64,000 bases of DNA from RGIG4097 sp964550635 (GCA_964550635.1 CAZJZV010000004.1:45996-109995); one strand, 5' to 3'. Positions 41,701 to 46,490 are shown, counted from the first letter of the stretch. Numbers and translations: made by a program. The notes: generated by a model from the letters alone, not told the origin.

Positions 41701-44700
41701 GGTTTCGCCTTCCGCCGCCGCAAGTGCCGCAGAACCAGAACCGCTTTCTTCGGAAGATCCGCCGATGAGCGAGCCGAGATTGAAGTCCGCGATTGCAATG
41801 TGCAAATCGTCGACTATATCCATGTCGCCGTCTATGTAGAGCGTGCCGGTGGAAAGTCCGGTGGGTTGAGAAGGATCGTCGCAAAGGAGAGTGATTGCAA
41901 GTGCTCTCGTGGTTGCTCCGCTTGCGATTGCCGCTTCGTCGTAAACACCGCTATAAATTTCTATAGCTATATCAGAGTGAGAGAGAATATAGTTAATATC
42001 CGCTATATCTGCAGGGTTGAATCTGAGTTTCGCTGCGATACGGAAACCGAGATATTCAGCCACGTCGTAAGGAATGTCGAAAGCAATCATAAGTCTTTCG
42101 AGAAGTCCCGCAACGCCTTCGTTCACGGAGTCTTCGGACAAGAACAAGGACACCCAGTCACCGATAGGCCAGTTGTCTGCATTGCTATACGCTTTGAGAT
42201 TGATAGTTCCGCAGAGTTCGAGATAGACTTGTTCAAGGCTAATTTGCATATTGCCGTTCTCATCGTAGCCAAGCAAACTGATGAGAGTGTACGCATCGTC
42301 ACCGCTGGTGGTAAGTCCCGCCAAAGGATCGTCCGCGGCAGAACCGAACGGATGAATGGGTTGCGCGGTGTGATCGATGCTAATGCCGGGGTGTTTGATC
42401 GTGACGTCCAAACTGCCCGTTACGTTGTTGTTTGCGTCTTTGACTTGGAGTCCGATTCCAAGGAGATTGTCGCTCGCAAGGTCGGACCAAGCAAGGTCGA
42501 GTGCAACGTCGACGATTGCCGCGTTGATACCCACTTTGTCCCAAAGGAGTTCGGCAAGTCCTTGCAACAACTTGACGCTGAGTGCGCCGTCCGAAATGAC
42601 GAGAGATGCAAGAAGTGCAATATCGAATCTCGTCGGATCGTAGGTCAAATCGTCACCCGCAACGAGTGCCGCACTGCCTGCGGTCGCGGGATTGACGTCA
42701 CCGTTTTCGCCGACGATAAGTTTCATGATGAGTTCCATCAAGTCAAGGTCGATTGCGACTTTTTCAATGCCGAAGTTTTCCGCATCGAGATAAACTTTTC
42801 CGCCTGCATAGTAGATGCCGAGAATAAGAGTGTCGTTCTCCCCTGCTTTCGTCGCGTTCTTGACGAGTTCGATGAGAATTTGAGAATTGTTGCCTTCGGT
42901 GTAGATCGTCTTTGCACCGAGCAAGTAGTCGATGAGGGGTTTGAGATCGAGTCCCGCTTCGATCTTGAGCGTGTAGTCAAGCGCTATGTCTTCTTCAAAT
43001 ACGAGATTTCCGCCCGCACTCAAAGGAGTGTTGCCTGCGTTCATCGTCGCGTCGAGACCGAGTTCAAGACCGAGATATACGTTGGGAGTTTCAAAGATAT
43101 TCACCCAGTCGTAGTCGGGAGGAGTGAGCAATGCGCTTGCGGGGACTTCGTTGAGTCCGAGATTGAGTTCGCCAAGTGCAATCGAGAGTTCGAATCCGTC
43201 GCCGATTCCGAGATATACGAGAAGTTCGAGTTCGGTGAGATTGAGTCCGTCTGCAAGAGTGATACGAACGCCACCGTGAGTCTTTTCGTTGATGAGATTG
43301 CTGGTCACGTCGGTGCCGACGAGTTTGTAGTAGGTCTTGCCTTCGGCAAGGGTTGCGCCTTCTACGATAGTGATAACGCCGTGTTCGTCTGCTTCGAATA
43401 CGGTTTCGGTGAACGTGCCTTGATTGTAGCCCGCGATTTCTTCGGGAGTGAGTTCCTCAAAGTCTTCGAGACTGGTGGTCACGCCGAGAAGTTCAAACAC
43501 CTTGGAAATAAGGTTGTTGACAAGTGCGATTTCAAGGTAGTTGTTGCCGAGAGTTACGCCGTTGAGAAGTCCCGCAACGATTGAGATGATTTGACTGGTG
43601 TCCGCGCCGGTTTCACCTTCACCTTCGGTGGTTTCGCCTTCCGCCGCAAGTGCTTCGGATGCGCCTTCACTGCCGCCGGAGATAAGTCCCATTATGACGT
43701 CTACGGGAATTGCAATGTCCATACCGCCGAGAACGTCGTTTCTGGTGTGGAGATAGATTGTGCCGCCCGAGAGCCAAATGTCAATACCGTTTTCGGATTT
43801 GTCGGTGTTGCCGAGTCCGATATGGAAGTCGGATTCGAGAAGTCCTGCGATATTGAACGCGCCGTTTTCGTCAAGGAGTTTGCCAAGATCAAGACCGATG
43901 TTCGCTTCGACGACGAGTTTGCTCGTCTGATCGAAGGTGTTTGCAAACGCTATGAGTGCTTGAATGAGCATGCTATTGTTGTTTGCGATTTCAAGGTTGC
44001 CGAGTTGTCCTTCGAGTGCGTAAAGACCGATGGTCGCGCTCAAAGATACGTACACCGTGTCGAGAGAGGACAAGAGCGCATCGACGAGAGCACCGCCGAC
44101 GTCGTCCGTGCCCGAAATGATTTCCACGATGTCAAAGGTTATATAGTTCGCTTTGTCCACGCTGATTGCGTTGAGTTTTGCATCGTACGCTTCTCTGTTC
44201 GAGATAGAACCGAACTTGAGATCGAGACCGACTTTAACGCCGACGACGGTTTCGTCTTTGCCGAGTCCGAGGGTTATGTCGAGATTCTTATTCTCCGCAA
44301 AGCCTTCGTTGAAGTATTCAACCTTCGCTACGGTGACGGGGATTCTTCCGCCGTTGTAGTTGCCGTCCGCATCCGTGAATATCATCGTCCACAAATAGTC
44401 GAGAACCGCTTGGGTGATGACGATATTGAGATTGGTGATATTGAAAATCGTACCGCTCTTGATGAGAGTGGTGTTTTCGAGAATTGCGCCGATGAGTCCG
44501 AACAAATCGGTGATTTCGCCGTCTTCCGCCGCAGAAGGTGCGGACGTGACCATGATTTCACCGCTTGCCATCTTGTCGCGGACTTCATACATTGCGGCGG
44601 CAAATTCTTCGTCCGCCATTGCTTCGGTGAGTGCTTCGGAAGAAGAAGTCGAGTCGAGAACACTGCTTATAAGTCCGCCGAGAAGTTCGTTGAGATTGAT

Positions 44701-46152
44701 GTTGGGGATGACGATTTTCCCGGTGCCGACAAGACCGTTCAGGTCAATGTACAACGCTTCGTCCGCGCCGATATAGTACGCGCCGAGTCTGAGAACATTG
44801 TTGTCGCCGAGAAGTTCGATAGCCGCGGTGGTTTCCGCAGCGTTACGAGTGTTGATATCCGCTTGAATATGCAGATACAACGGATAATTATTGTTTCCGT
44901 CGAGATCTATCGCAAGGTCCCACAACGGACTGTCTTCGCCGATAAGTCCCGAGAGAAGTCCCGACAAGAGAGTTCCGAATTCTTGAGATACTCCGCCGAG
45001 AGTCATGGTTTTGTCTTTGGTGTTCAGAAGAAGATTAAGAGTGATGTCGAAGTTGAGAAGTGAGTATTCTGCAAGTTCGTCAAGGTTTATTCCGCGCTCG
45101 TTGAGTCTTTCTTTTACACTGATCGCACTTTCAGTGAAACCACCTCTGAGAGCAAGTTTTTCAACGCCGAGAGAAATCTCGACTTCGTTCTTGATTTGAC
45201 CGTATTCCTCGTCACCGTCTTTGGTGGAGTCGAACTTAACGTTGACGTCTGCCGACATTCCGATGAGTTCGCCGTCCTTGATGGTAGACACGAGATCGAC
45301 GCCGAATTCGGAGATCAATTTCATCTTGTTGAGATCCATACCAAGCGCCGTATTCACCAAGTCGAATATAGCGTCAAGGTTGAAGCTAAGATTCAAACCG
45401 AACGTTTCGAGAAGACCGAATATCGAAGACGGATCTTCGAACACGCCCAACAAAATCTCAAGGTTCAAAGGCATCGTGAGACGTTGTACGCCGTCGCCGA
45501 GATCTTCGAGAGTGCCGACCGACAAAATCAAGCCCAAGATACCGGATACCGTCTTATCGCTAAGAAGTCCGACTATCGTAGAAGCAAGCGATTCGTCACC
45601 GAGCAATCCAGCAAGAAGATTTCCGACTTCGTCCGCAACCGCGGTCATGTTTATATCGGAAGTCTTGACTGCGTAACTGCCCGCTTTCAGACCCGTCAAA
45701 TCGAACACGATAGTCCCGTCGACATAATAAAAGCCCATAAGACACTCCGTATCAGAGGTGCCTTTGGGCGTTTTGAGAAGTTCTACGAGAATTTCGGTGT
45801 CCTTGTCGTCTTCGGCAATTGCGCCGGCAAGTCTAATCTTGAAATCGTTGCCGGTGTTGTCTTTGACGTAGTTCAGGTCAATGATCAAGTCGAAGTCGAC
45901 GATGGGTCTGACGCCGTTGCCCGCGGCGATTGCCGCTTGACTGAATAGCGAGAGAGCATCCGTACCGCTGATCATGACCTTACCCGATTCGGGAATGTCC
46001 TGCGGTTTATCTTGCTCGCCGGGGTTTACGGTAACACCGTCGGGGTTGATCGGATTGATAGTGGGAGCTTCATCGCTTTGGTTACATGCGACGAAACACG
46101 CTATCAAACAGACGGCGAGAAGAATGACTAGTGCGATTTTTACTTTCTTCAT
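20116..46152 (-). CDS. Giant repetitive predicted surface lipoprotein, 8678 residues
   Basis: One open frame of 26,037 bases, roughly 0.9 MDa of protein. Residues 1-23 are a lipoprotein signal (MKKVKIALVILLAVCLIAC, a good lipobox at C19, or C23), so the protein is probably anchored outside the membrane. Residues about 60-5880 hold some thirteen degenerate beta-rich repeats with hallmark G(I/V)YYxxGxLYxDL, each followed by a Ser/Ala/Glu linker. Residues about 5880-6450 are a unique part. Residues about 6450-8678 are Ig-like-looking repeats with YxGG motifs. There is no LPXTG, C-terminal helix or recognisable enzyme. Cysteines are very few. The ATG follows GGAGGA. The gene stands alone between its own promoter and a 3' hairpin. 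I cannot name a family; adhesion, an envelope scaffold and lipid or hydrophobic-ligand handling are all only possibilities. Confidence 0.9.
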   Translation of the reverse strand: MKKVKIALVILLAVCLIACFVACNQSDEAPTINPINPDGVTVNPGEQDKPQDIPESGKVMISGTDALSLFSQAAIAAGNGVRPIVDFDLIIDLNYVKDNTGNDFKIRLAGAIAEDDKDTEILVELLKTPKGTSDTECLMGFYYVDGTIVFDLTGLKAGSYAVKTSDINMTAVADEVGNLLAGLLGDESLASTIVGLLSDKTVSGILGLILSVGTLEDLGDGVQRLTMPLNLEILLGVFEDPSSIFGLLETFGLNLSFNLDAIFDLVNTALGMDLNKMKLISEFGVDLVSTIKDGELIGMSADVNVKFDSTKDGDEEYGQIKNEVEISLGVEKLALRGGFTESAISVKERLNERGINLDELAEYSLLNFDITLNLLLNTKDKTMTLGGVSQEFGTLLSGLLSGLIGEDSPLWDLAIDLDGNNNYPLYLHIQADINTRNAAETTAAIELLGDNNVLRLGAYYIGADEALYIDLNGLVGTGKIVIPNINLNELLGGLISSVLDSTSSSEALTEAMADEEFAAAMYEVRDKMASGEIMVTSAPSAAEDGEITDLFGLIGAILENTTLIKSGTIFNITNLNIVITQAVLDYLWTMIFTDADGNYNGGRIPVTVAKVEYFNEGFAENKNLDITLGLGKDETVVGVKVGLDLKFGSISNREAYDAKLNAISVDKANYITFDIVEIISGTDDVGGALVDALLSSLDTVYVSLSATIGLYALEGQLGNLEIANNNSMLIQALIAFANTFDQTSKLVVEANIGLDLGKLLDENGAFNIAGLLESDFHIGLGNTDKSENGIDIWLSGGTIYLHTRNDVLGGMDIAIPVDVIMGLISGGSEGASEALAAEGETTEGEGETGADTSQIISIVAGLLNGVTLGNNYLEIALVNNLISKVFELLGVTTSLEDFEELTPEEIAGYNQGTFTETVFEADEHGVITIVEGATLAEGKTYYKLVGTDVTSNLINEKTHGGVRITLADGLNLTELELLVYLGIGDGFELSIALGELNLGLNEVPASALLTPPDYDWVNIFETPNVYLGLELGLDATMNAGNTPLSAGGNLVFEEDIALDYTLKIEAGLDLKPLIDYLLGAKTIYTEGNNSQILIELVKNATKAGENDTLILGIYYAGGKVYLDAENFGIEKVAIDLDLMELIMKLIVGENGDVNPATAGSAALVAGDDLTYDPTRFDIALLASLVISDGALSVKLLQGLAELLWDKVGINAAIVDVALDLAWSDLASDNLLGIGLQVKDANNNVTGSLDVTIKHPGISIDHTAQPIHPFGSAADDPLAGLTTSGDDAYTLISLLGYDENGNMQISLEQVYLELCGTINLKAYSNADNWPIGDWVSLFLSEDSVNEGVAGLLERLMIAFDIPYDVAEYLGFRIAAKLRFNPADIADINYILSHSDIAIEIYSGVYDEAAIASGATTRALAITLLCDDPSQPTGLSTGTLYIDGDMDIVDDLHIAIADFNLGSLIGGSSEESGSGSAALAAAEGETTEESGGSDILGTLVNILGGALGGLNANSESITIYLASGLIATIIELISPDMAYRELTAEEIGTFTGERFERVGGKYYSSTAGTFKRETSYVVADADYEGVKYELVDGNYVESAVGTYKAVYSYVALTATEAGTYTGARFNRIVGADESVSYVESKDGNYGSADLATNFIALNATESYIRLGFNPYKLDLAIGIDPFNVGLTLSGLSIGFSDANTVESKYYAINPDEYISKDNFDVIALELALELKLELLDTQDQPNKELPINDLVSAFIADFLLSAGIEIEKDIVLDAELYLGANLNLENPTETEIALELRNLVKGENILGVYLFENTIMIDMGILSDEDVLIEDTFLLEYLVGLIRGLLGEETSGSEAMAAEEGRAATPADALEIVLGIANENISLVISQKVILTLIAFIVDLVSAEGTTGNIGESLDRLPDLGLELSAGIDFEHNQVAIELASTLLNLGIYVKQPCVTAGKEFASVSATIENALKQPQNAGNYRVLTDDEKVEGSANYLDPAHAYIYKDGAYALNEAGAYVEGTTYYRYTGEAAENRFNKYRDSKIVSFALELVLEYSLNPTFTLVDEEAASLYPDDERYSKRTSDGRYVQDPNGLYIKDPIELGDLIDAVLSLDAIKNAISGLEEGTLKNIVNALLERLGLNIYLNDPLDDDIVVKIFGAIDLEKLGFDSILDAQFDNFNFDLDTILSALEVGVQLVMNKGEKNEVMIGIYLMDGQLYVDLGDLGGPRLTLGLDFIIDLIGGGSESAAVAATDGELGILDYINMIIKRIIFRCSTVYRNGEYWYDNWDSLDILVNSTFITGLVSALTGQDIDLGMLNLDDMESGLFLTWKDADLDDKLSLGIRLSTLTGINVALKLGIGFDITLADTDYTRPLSEIEKADFIDITDYVENIMSMINGTASGEQSGTQNIYLGLNLSLYFDSNDIDTLELGGLVENYIRDMVINAKTGSAFHDGVAVRVGVKLDLNSLDVSSLIGGDMNAFLANSDLTTLEVALEVLETDNEGNVTVDADGNYNVKGGIYLYNGNLYLNGVELFDVTDGYSYIPNFVDMLLELLGGDSTNAAGQGEALAATDEGIDPAGENPVASDYTVERTAIIELILSDVATQIVITKSIISLLVGALLPDLGSLEEIFDKLEVSLDLETGKYAYVDFATDTAASIKDVNEGDAYYVVSATENAEGRYYIESINLNGKAENSRSYYIFAETDAEIPTGATRYDVTFAKADDTTPADVWNTAYYKRSTYVSGGTTNDSYILIMPTNERYSYYDEIVWKENKTHGRYATIVSLTETEYVLDDAGTYKKVGDTYVLIGAGESYDGKKYSLQAKAEHFDTERYTVYVRNGVNYEPVDALEIAQNGYDISESYYIYAGGYTKVDTFADRYFGYVQDKEGTFYRMPDYFTKLNQFGIALNITANAIDLGLKLNGLDIGFGASDSLMPSYILEEKSKDGTEYVALAPFYESTVSLNLSVELELGITEGEIDFGMIFAQVLGNLEGVKIDIPSTAKGYSSAHFRLDAGIMLDFSELLNSEIKLELINISETGAENIWLAAYYVQNVFYIDIPFLGMPKLSITSTIVSGLIEQYLGGIFDNAYADTELPEGDSSSDAFAAAEVNANNVDVLLLVNRRALSISIANRFLRTIIEMLVEGLDLSDYIPDDLLFGADVNLDINDGLNVEIGATVSIEGDRYVALADGVTPVVKDEANKVEGDYYFTQNNLGNFYRLDDGSYRELAPNETVSQERRYVRNDYEGGREEGSVVYRRQAGYAANGNGYDAELSLLVGIRNVSLDFTTEHDYTLSAEELSEYEEITELDRITLTEVIDVTTSFKKDADIDLSEVLEMLFPDVDPDSLKAQISAVSDMNGDLDRKMELILNVEIKFAALVNYFRQFDVNVDFSDLDEDISIIDLFNVIINAFGSEQFNIGDLLSFMNVSAILNSTAMDKQEHDSSIAKSETRTLLGIYMIGGEFEKLTASETNPASDEYIAPEERYSHYFVAKSGDYYYDSADGEYKLVTANTDLMLYGNKRYSYDSTYFYQNNYGTYKRVKGGLYLDLSYFSIPSVYINSYSLRDIASNLLPDIFGGESGSEALAAGSTATATAELPLLSDDIAAYVTAFVWGLRITNTYIRAIVQADYINALLKLLLGEDGLQFNYNFEKQPYVQINTDRSTYLYKEHADTTEAERRQSDFRFSYEKDNATGTYFAVENAGKTVYYLKSEMADRLTEAEIADYEAQVTAGTKFYYTLATYEAYIKIVNSGSDYYQILTKATPFEKSTAEKDLTTGDYKYYLRKDATSATDAYYHVGDGQYERATADSPVEVYYVFEQIAYDEMLVSAKEEGVRKPFLSVMLYLWEYELGINIGFPEFGARVQEYITPAEYETAYGEAAPEGAKYFKVDDYLYTFIGDANTSDQWIEGTPNGTQDHGVDVYDNYLDNVRYMYYHGEYYPILAEDLYVYADGKYTNVKDYFTTVDFANGQMIDFTAGTSFGRSAEDGYNFYLQLEITELGYSPRIKLESDTLYKREKYRDVYVRNTAENREKYGLGELTDADLFVRATGKNIIEKASNAYETVQVDGTGEYVWDYANEQFVLYASAGAELASMPRYTAEQINYYVYDEWNRTYVKLADYLADNFDSNDWTNDFVATKNAVTSLSLYDGSKSISYVDTDDMFYISLTIRGGIYTTGYYDYVSVNDYLGILNATGGSYTLADLNNSASDAYVAPEHRYTMYQGGYKQLAAGDDLSANDYVLYSTGVETNVAEVLGGLLGDLDGIALQVLEDFSGEVLFEIKIGLSFRLDFLPEIKMNIFDIDLAIDAWRRENDAAEGADGTLTHMLGLYYNRDEDTGVAGLNLDLEWLLGEGAKLSVDLSQYSVEELVAGLLDGSISLGASSDALASAEGDRLVNQYANPEISGIFVNLYTRTLALKITKGFVNLLLGLLGLDIDEDILPNFTVGLDLKLSPYSIGIDLALFNEDGTKGVLDLLIKLQLFNGTEDSSVIDFGTVESFNERNTTYQNSYDTNPDIADNYAFYYANFTRDDSTAFADAYVKVGNAKSANGIDVVKVDDKYYVKATTVYANEAAFNNAVANGVWVFKRCETKFVRVLDEKLYDEDGNVWDSTVKGALYKYVGSGVAGQFAEIDDLALVDGVSVKVEEGGVYYKPVSDFTNYSRIMSLNLGDLLGGADLDIESLLGDLESAEIDLSLDLSLKLGDIINWTEQMTRFISTDLYDYFEFILASMSWRNNAFESTIGAGIDVKARLNIQNLVNYIVNGGSLMDALNGLEAYIRIEYDTNFHGFDAEGNVNTAIVELWAQIVGGKLNLYLNLEDMNDIVGMGDFFGKLKLEGLDLGGLLGSDSAAFEASSAKASADEANMGLVGDLVGEDVWNIIGMILGQILVANDIVAIGLNDSLIGDLVGMLVADLADVTDYLPKLVQTTDINTSGLVIDLGGGAPSILVNLGFVAGKETWLTLADLKEDHAINWTGATYQKNADGTYSASASGQYVLLETEEYALANYAYGVASTPKTTEYTDGQWKSTWTGDRYNFTGIDANGEYTFTKVFDSTTSNNTFAVNAYGMGAFMVITEADSAYEKLNANGAIVSDGTTKYTLIATYNRLGAGTFNKTTTNTYDVTTAGDYIAIGDLGLQIKLHGLGLWANHETMNVGKDNVRMNADGTHTYLDDDGMAVTDYADIKKSSLNLSVGIDLSYYGGAKLADGSNNVVELGELLDLILGLINPESDLTGSDLNINITNNLGNKDYPSARINLSAFLDFNDFSAMQIMLEILQYDDNGILNTEPILAVYLYGDNVYIDASHLLGESAKLYLSGLGLSALIEGALGGILGTTEAGSEDASDALAANSQTAGGMDLHDYAYLEALIHPQYFSIGLSMAVINAVANKIYERQGKELKDLVPNLGDILIESYGYVPNTFIEMSANDIALFNQGKFSGTVYVKNGGTYTVYNGDTLSEGTTYYHSDSRDFVFSLSAKFSEGFYASLDVVELGLDRHITKGYSVDNLFKEFDAVAAADETWQSAKRYNKVAGNYVEITDDEYNGQRYTRRADGTYVTAENGAYMYVEEHYEQSLSGAYYIPYAEAYNVETGEIGLSTISLSTTISLTITSAGLKKGEEGYDNSFVAWVIDLLGGLLEGTAMFGTFDKIAAGEEYDGQRYTLKSDGTYEKDDNGEYKFKIADVEVNFPNRPITIDIALSADINLGAILMYGISGILYSDIALDITIGELMSEKFLSVYYLGSSRLKNAGNIYELTTEMFGTAINDALYIDASGLGLGKIKFQGFAGILGAKQKYAENYEYNAAGAASDTLSTEATSSASASSKLALNIDVEEGRIGLNIDMNFISALLGILGLDLSGSGIDLNAMPLQSASVEFLYDFRTGIEKLGVTAVLDSVGTMLALEIKDLSIEIGKNKINVQDMISQVEYGYAGLAYSGTAGTSALINNIFDGLNPALRIDIDKKVWTADVGFSSNSLFNGDGTKLMSYWSNTHAELDLSREIKTWGGGNNPYKLYLFIDVDHPKKNAGSGTNLIAGATLQNNISIYIKDVDLSSDFLNGIINDTVGGIPVAGSVSAENPYGAFASFTSHEDGDNGTYAYPAGEATAAAVDYAKYSYSADMTGLIKKLEVNLFNSNGYIPYYSGMKAIDPSLSDDTRYISLKITFDKYAFNELMIMINVLVMGLFQDVIDANKHDTYYYANIDRLGLNHDRGQAISDSDYNLGGGTNTMITFFQQLDAVKNRTDLTPHQKTEERVRLIEPYARSIPVYFYQWLVKDIIPDLGVDNINQLAGLAMALDTMENIGHLIATILPLPFANSFACDPTANIYIDLAPKNSTYNLGNDLTMFRGIQAIELYVNAEKVGAGSTVTTYNRQTSSVSTGQTFNQTSTGTNTKTDAIANVSGDNVLDGWDWTVLRITPLSNSKSTTKTAMLGFLEGETATLMDGEVEAPTEIVITDPATREGTAGGKSIILNETYLEDRNYFPQKADVTYTLNGSTSTAGVTDTGDNDYLGGTFITWDASSVDFTAATLESDGRYLAGYVYGYALNVVVYAIPVYVTSAYALTEIKGYVKSGNAYTAKTLAIDMTNSKNKQNVDLPDLARLSFVNGNLTFGVPLTDKNGDMLYAISYKNGNRVTLGNNSAGEAITNSDGNIYKLIPAYIAGVTYVNATAADITAFNGTESVLPLFTKDGDRYVKVSGVAKTDGSVTYYKVQTETVTTEGVDTHYVKLDYTKLPSGKAFPAGWITWDTDDFKYNWSTGTIDLGFTYQWGFSSEIKDTVSIALAGNEIASLTLFTRGDNGHTTKSLTTLDAFGLASFLNAGNHYSIAEYVKGFTSVSGKYTAGSSSSSFKDFSVKWDLSALEARLKELAVVGADGAITGYDYYKGIDVTVTAYVGGNEFKYVTGYDEEGNPTYGFVGSGSTSSNFASAGYIAQAVPVRIYIAGREFEGLENELTFDVYANDEITTESFGNTFKVNFKGIDKATNVTIGDVLSLDAPYYKNGDNFVKATDVQSSEYSYAGYTGKDLYGKFTFGNSVSGLQTTYVKINMSSMTAVQTLVKVDVADVFNPEWYNGSAYESLNVQFSESGTTAKTMYPDWSTVKYFSNSTYTRPIDNIYSGGTIYATVEAVCKDADGNVIGNVVDENGESVSQNIRLKLSVPVKKITSYKFFYDEAIQGGKDIYGSGLINTIDESALADKSKYVASSYAAQYIDSASGVEYNVMPYVYVSDPSAYFKVGDWGDYRNGTSVLVTYTIGGVEYEEIVFVNAWNIGALAFTAQGSVRKVSFTVGNQTIETTLNVPSMSVSSIALDLNNANGGTLRFFGGQTTATDVKFMNGELTSHSFEYNVKKGWSLPTYATLNNNLGINEVSAVGAIAWTNYSAPGTLADDFIDDGEGNMVYRSDENGKYVYRSFTLYNKADFVYPNRDAFRVKIYLVGDSGSVDDLAATVTGATINGFTDNNNYYSVFSDWTLSNFNTATVTYEGGAIDENIPVVWNNYARPTDEEISAGSFTRIAYVGSDLARITKTFSVYTNYTVEIEEGVNAITNGYTLTADNFFNGLPTTATAVIGSDASSQRRMTVGLVWNVTYDNNGTITSGLNEDGTVNVDVMRGSDRITTIALTLTVEGVAIDSIAIEGDINIDPFGVNDSMFASGSTVTVNTVGGGTASAVATYALPADFFTNTSAYFGKDLVLDVTLTYPGGSEVKQITAHVLDRTIKKVTDPAYRSITIDPFYNDTFREGGLNLPLTLGVTLKDGSNFNLVPEWPDDSIISSKGYFNASYKVAFTYYYEDANGTYGVADLTDDDIDNPRYVSIAGIDYDGVRYSKGATQYVTMPLMVLTRAAEKAEFVFDGFEKQSENSKSSYSSHSVTYGSKDANLGNVIDVVYDNDTNLPEEVVFYNAYSFGNPSLPKYLDVTFDGTGEVRRYYLETEGFTQFFGKIDVNENISNDVILHVYPTEAKEFEIYLDGKSALKVKVTIKKTEVTRFNSDVASSKLSTGDLNYTGFEVYTANTDAASAYNTANYANTFTFYPDGKFISVREYEDGEYASVKWLGDSSKYLYKLLGNGTVSANGEVATADGNRIGTPYYYQYNVKGRTYTALDTTVISDKDNTYVFMFTVRQTLNATWDTTDTVVSVDGGTSYVEAIVTSPVTIIEGVANNATTTVRVPIEVNDATISSVNIANSDFVAGADASHMAKNSDGIYEFTFDPYTTPDVFEQIFSASENGTYKLENGKYVELSAEELVQYTGQTYELVGYKYFPKSMTVVTEKGTSVNKEVTWNFGASKVTYEGGTFVIRATVKGDGVKDQVVVAHLVINPRKVTSLAAGNDVLTGNTGFYVTGGTQTYINPYEYLSKDVKLPTTLTVNVTKGDGTTATETKTFGATDGYSLEWNFSKFNPTYEGGIIYLIAELTGPDGTAQQFEIPFLVQRMLANSMTTVFKLDEERVAEATITSARYSAAPYTATVTNSVASTYAILANNTASYSIPQAYKVTFTISNPVVTDGKVTSWTSTNEGTGWASHANGSKNSKVFTYVMVSMPGGFSLTADLLKEGMSTAKNATIQLGTGERITIPFTVTGANVTTAPSHNGATLNTKIGGVPVVWYGTAVVYDITGAYLTNHSVMFASDTGTYTLSTPSGRKVVYYLYACVGAPVDTASRVLDTTIATATKGSISVGGSTINVVSVGQEIPNGQAVYGNGTLNSASPYVITVNG
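28500..45980 (-). repeat. Thirteen degenerate long repeats in the N-terminal two thirds of the giant protein
   Basis: The easiest landmark is the Ser/Ala/Glu linker (SEALAAEGE-like), found near 44630, 43640, 42665, 41720, 40590, 39420, 38460, 36865, 35425, 33030, 31640, 30175 and 28770. The gaps are 945-1170 bp for the first six intervals and 1390-2395 bp for later ones. Each unit also has an alternating-hydrophobic LxLxLxLxL series, a G(I/V)YYxxGxxYxDL turn, a leucine-rich LIxxLLGG helix before the linker, and an IxxxLIxLLxxxLDL helix after it. Sequence identity between units is low, so this is an old expansion. Confidence 0.75.
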
Positions 46153-46214
46153 AATCTTCCTCCAGGCTACGCATACGCGAATGCGCGTGCAAGCATAGAA
46201 TTATATACGATAAG

Positions 46215-46243
46215 ATTTTAGCGTGTGATACAAGAAAAGTCAA
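46215..46243 (-). promoter_or_regulatory. Promoter of the giant lipoprotein gene
   Basis: On the minus strand TTGACT (46243-46238) and TAAAAT (46220-46215) are separated by exactly 17 bp, about 65 bases before the ATG. The GGAGGA ribosome binding site (46163-46158) lies 5-6 bases before the start. This is a housekeeping-type promoter, so the gene should be expressed in growing cells. Confidence 0.75.
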
Positions 46244-46303
46244 TAGTATTTTGAAAAAAACGACAGCTGTAAAATTTTCTCAAACGGGTTTGAAAATCGA
46301 AAA

Positions 46304-46453
46304 TTAGCAACTTTGTTGCTAAAATTTTTGGCGCACCGCAGTATATTGGGGTGTGTCGAGCCGTACGACCACAATATAAAGCGTGCCAAAAAATTCTTGT
46401 TTTCGCTAAATTTCGCAAATTTTATGCAAAAAATTTTTCGGTTTTGCATAAAA
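46304..46453. repeat. Inverted repeats upstream of the giant gene
   Basis: TTAGCAAC-TTT-GTTGCTAA (46304-46322) is a perfect 8-bp stem. TTTTATGCAAAA / TTTTGCATAAAA (46420-46431 and 46442-46453) is a perfect 12-bp stem with a 10-base loop. The rest of the 350-bp gap is AT-rich with repeated AAAATTTT blocks. No reading frame is convincing. The arms could be protein-binding sites or structured RNA. Confidence 0.6.
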
Positions 46454-46490
46454 AACGGCGCCCTTTTCAACGGTCGAAAGGGGCGCCGAG
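46450..46490 (-). terminator. Terminator of the DUF4380-like gene
   Basis: On the minus strand CGGCGCCCCTTTC pairs with GAAAAGGGCGCCG across a short loop and is followed by TTTTTTATG. It lies 18 bases after the stop of the 46508-47365 gene. Confidence 0.85.

Noticed and set aside
34777..43584. A 2935-codon open frame on the plus strand, plus others of 1698 (20689-25785) and 1398 (27955-32151) codons.
   Set aside because: They lie exactly antisense and in codon register with the giant gene. A stop there would need TTA, CTA or TCA codons on the sense strand, which this genome avoids. The products are Cys- and Val-rich nonsense without ribosome binding sites. Similar antisense frames occur opposite most genes in the window.
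20116..46152. The giant gene as an NRPS, polyketide synthase, RTX or polymorphic toxin, or phage tape-measure protein.
   Set aside because: It has a lipoprotein signal, no carrier-protein or adenylation motifs, no GGxGxD calcium repeats, no phage neighbours and no C-terminal toxin domain that I recognise.
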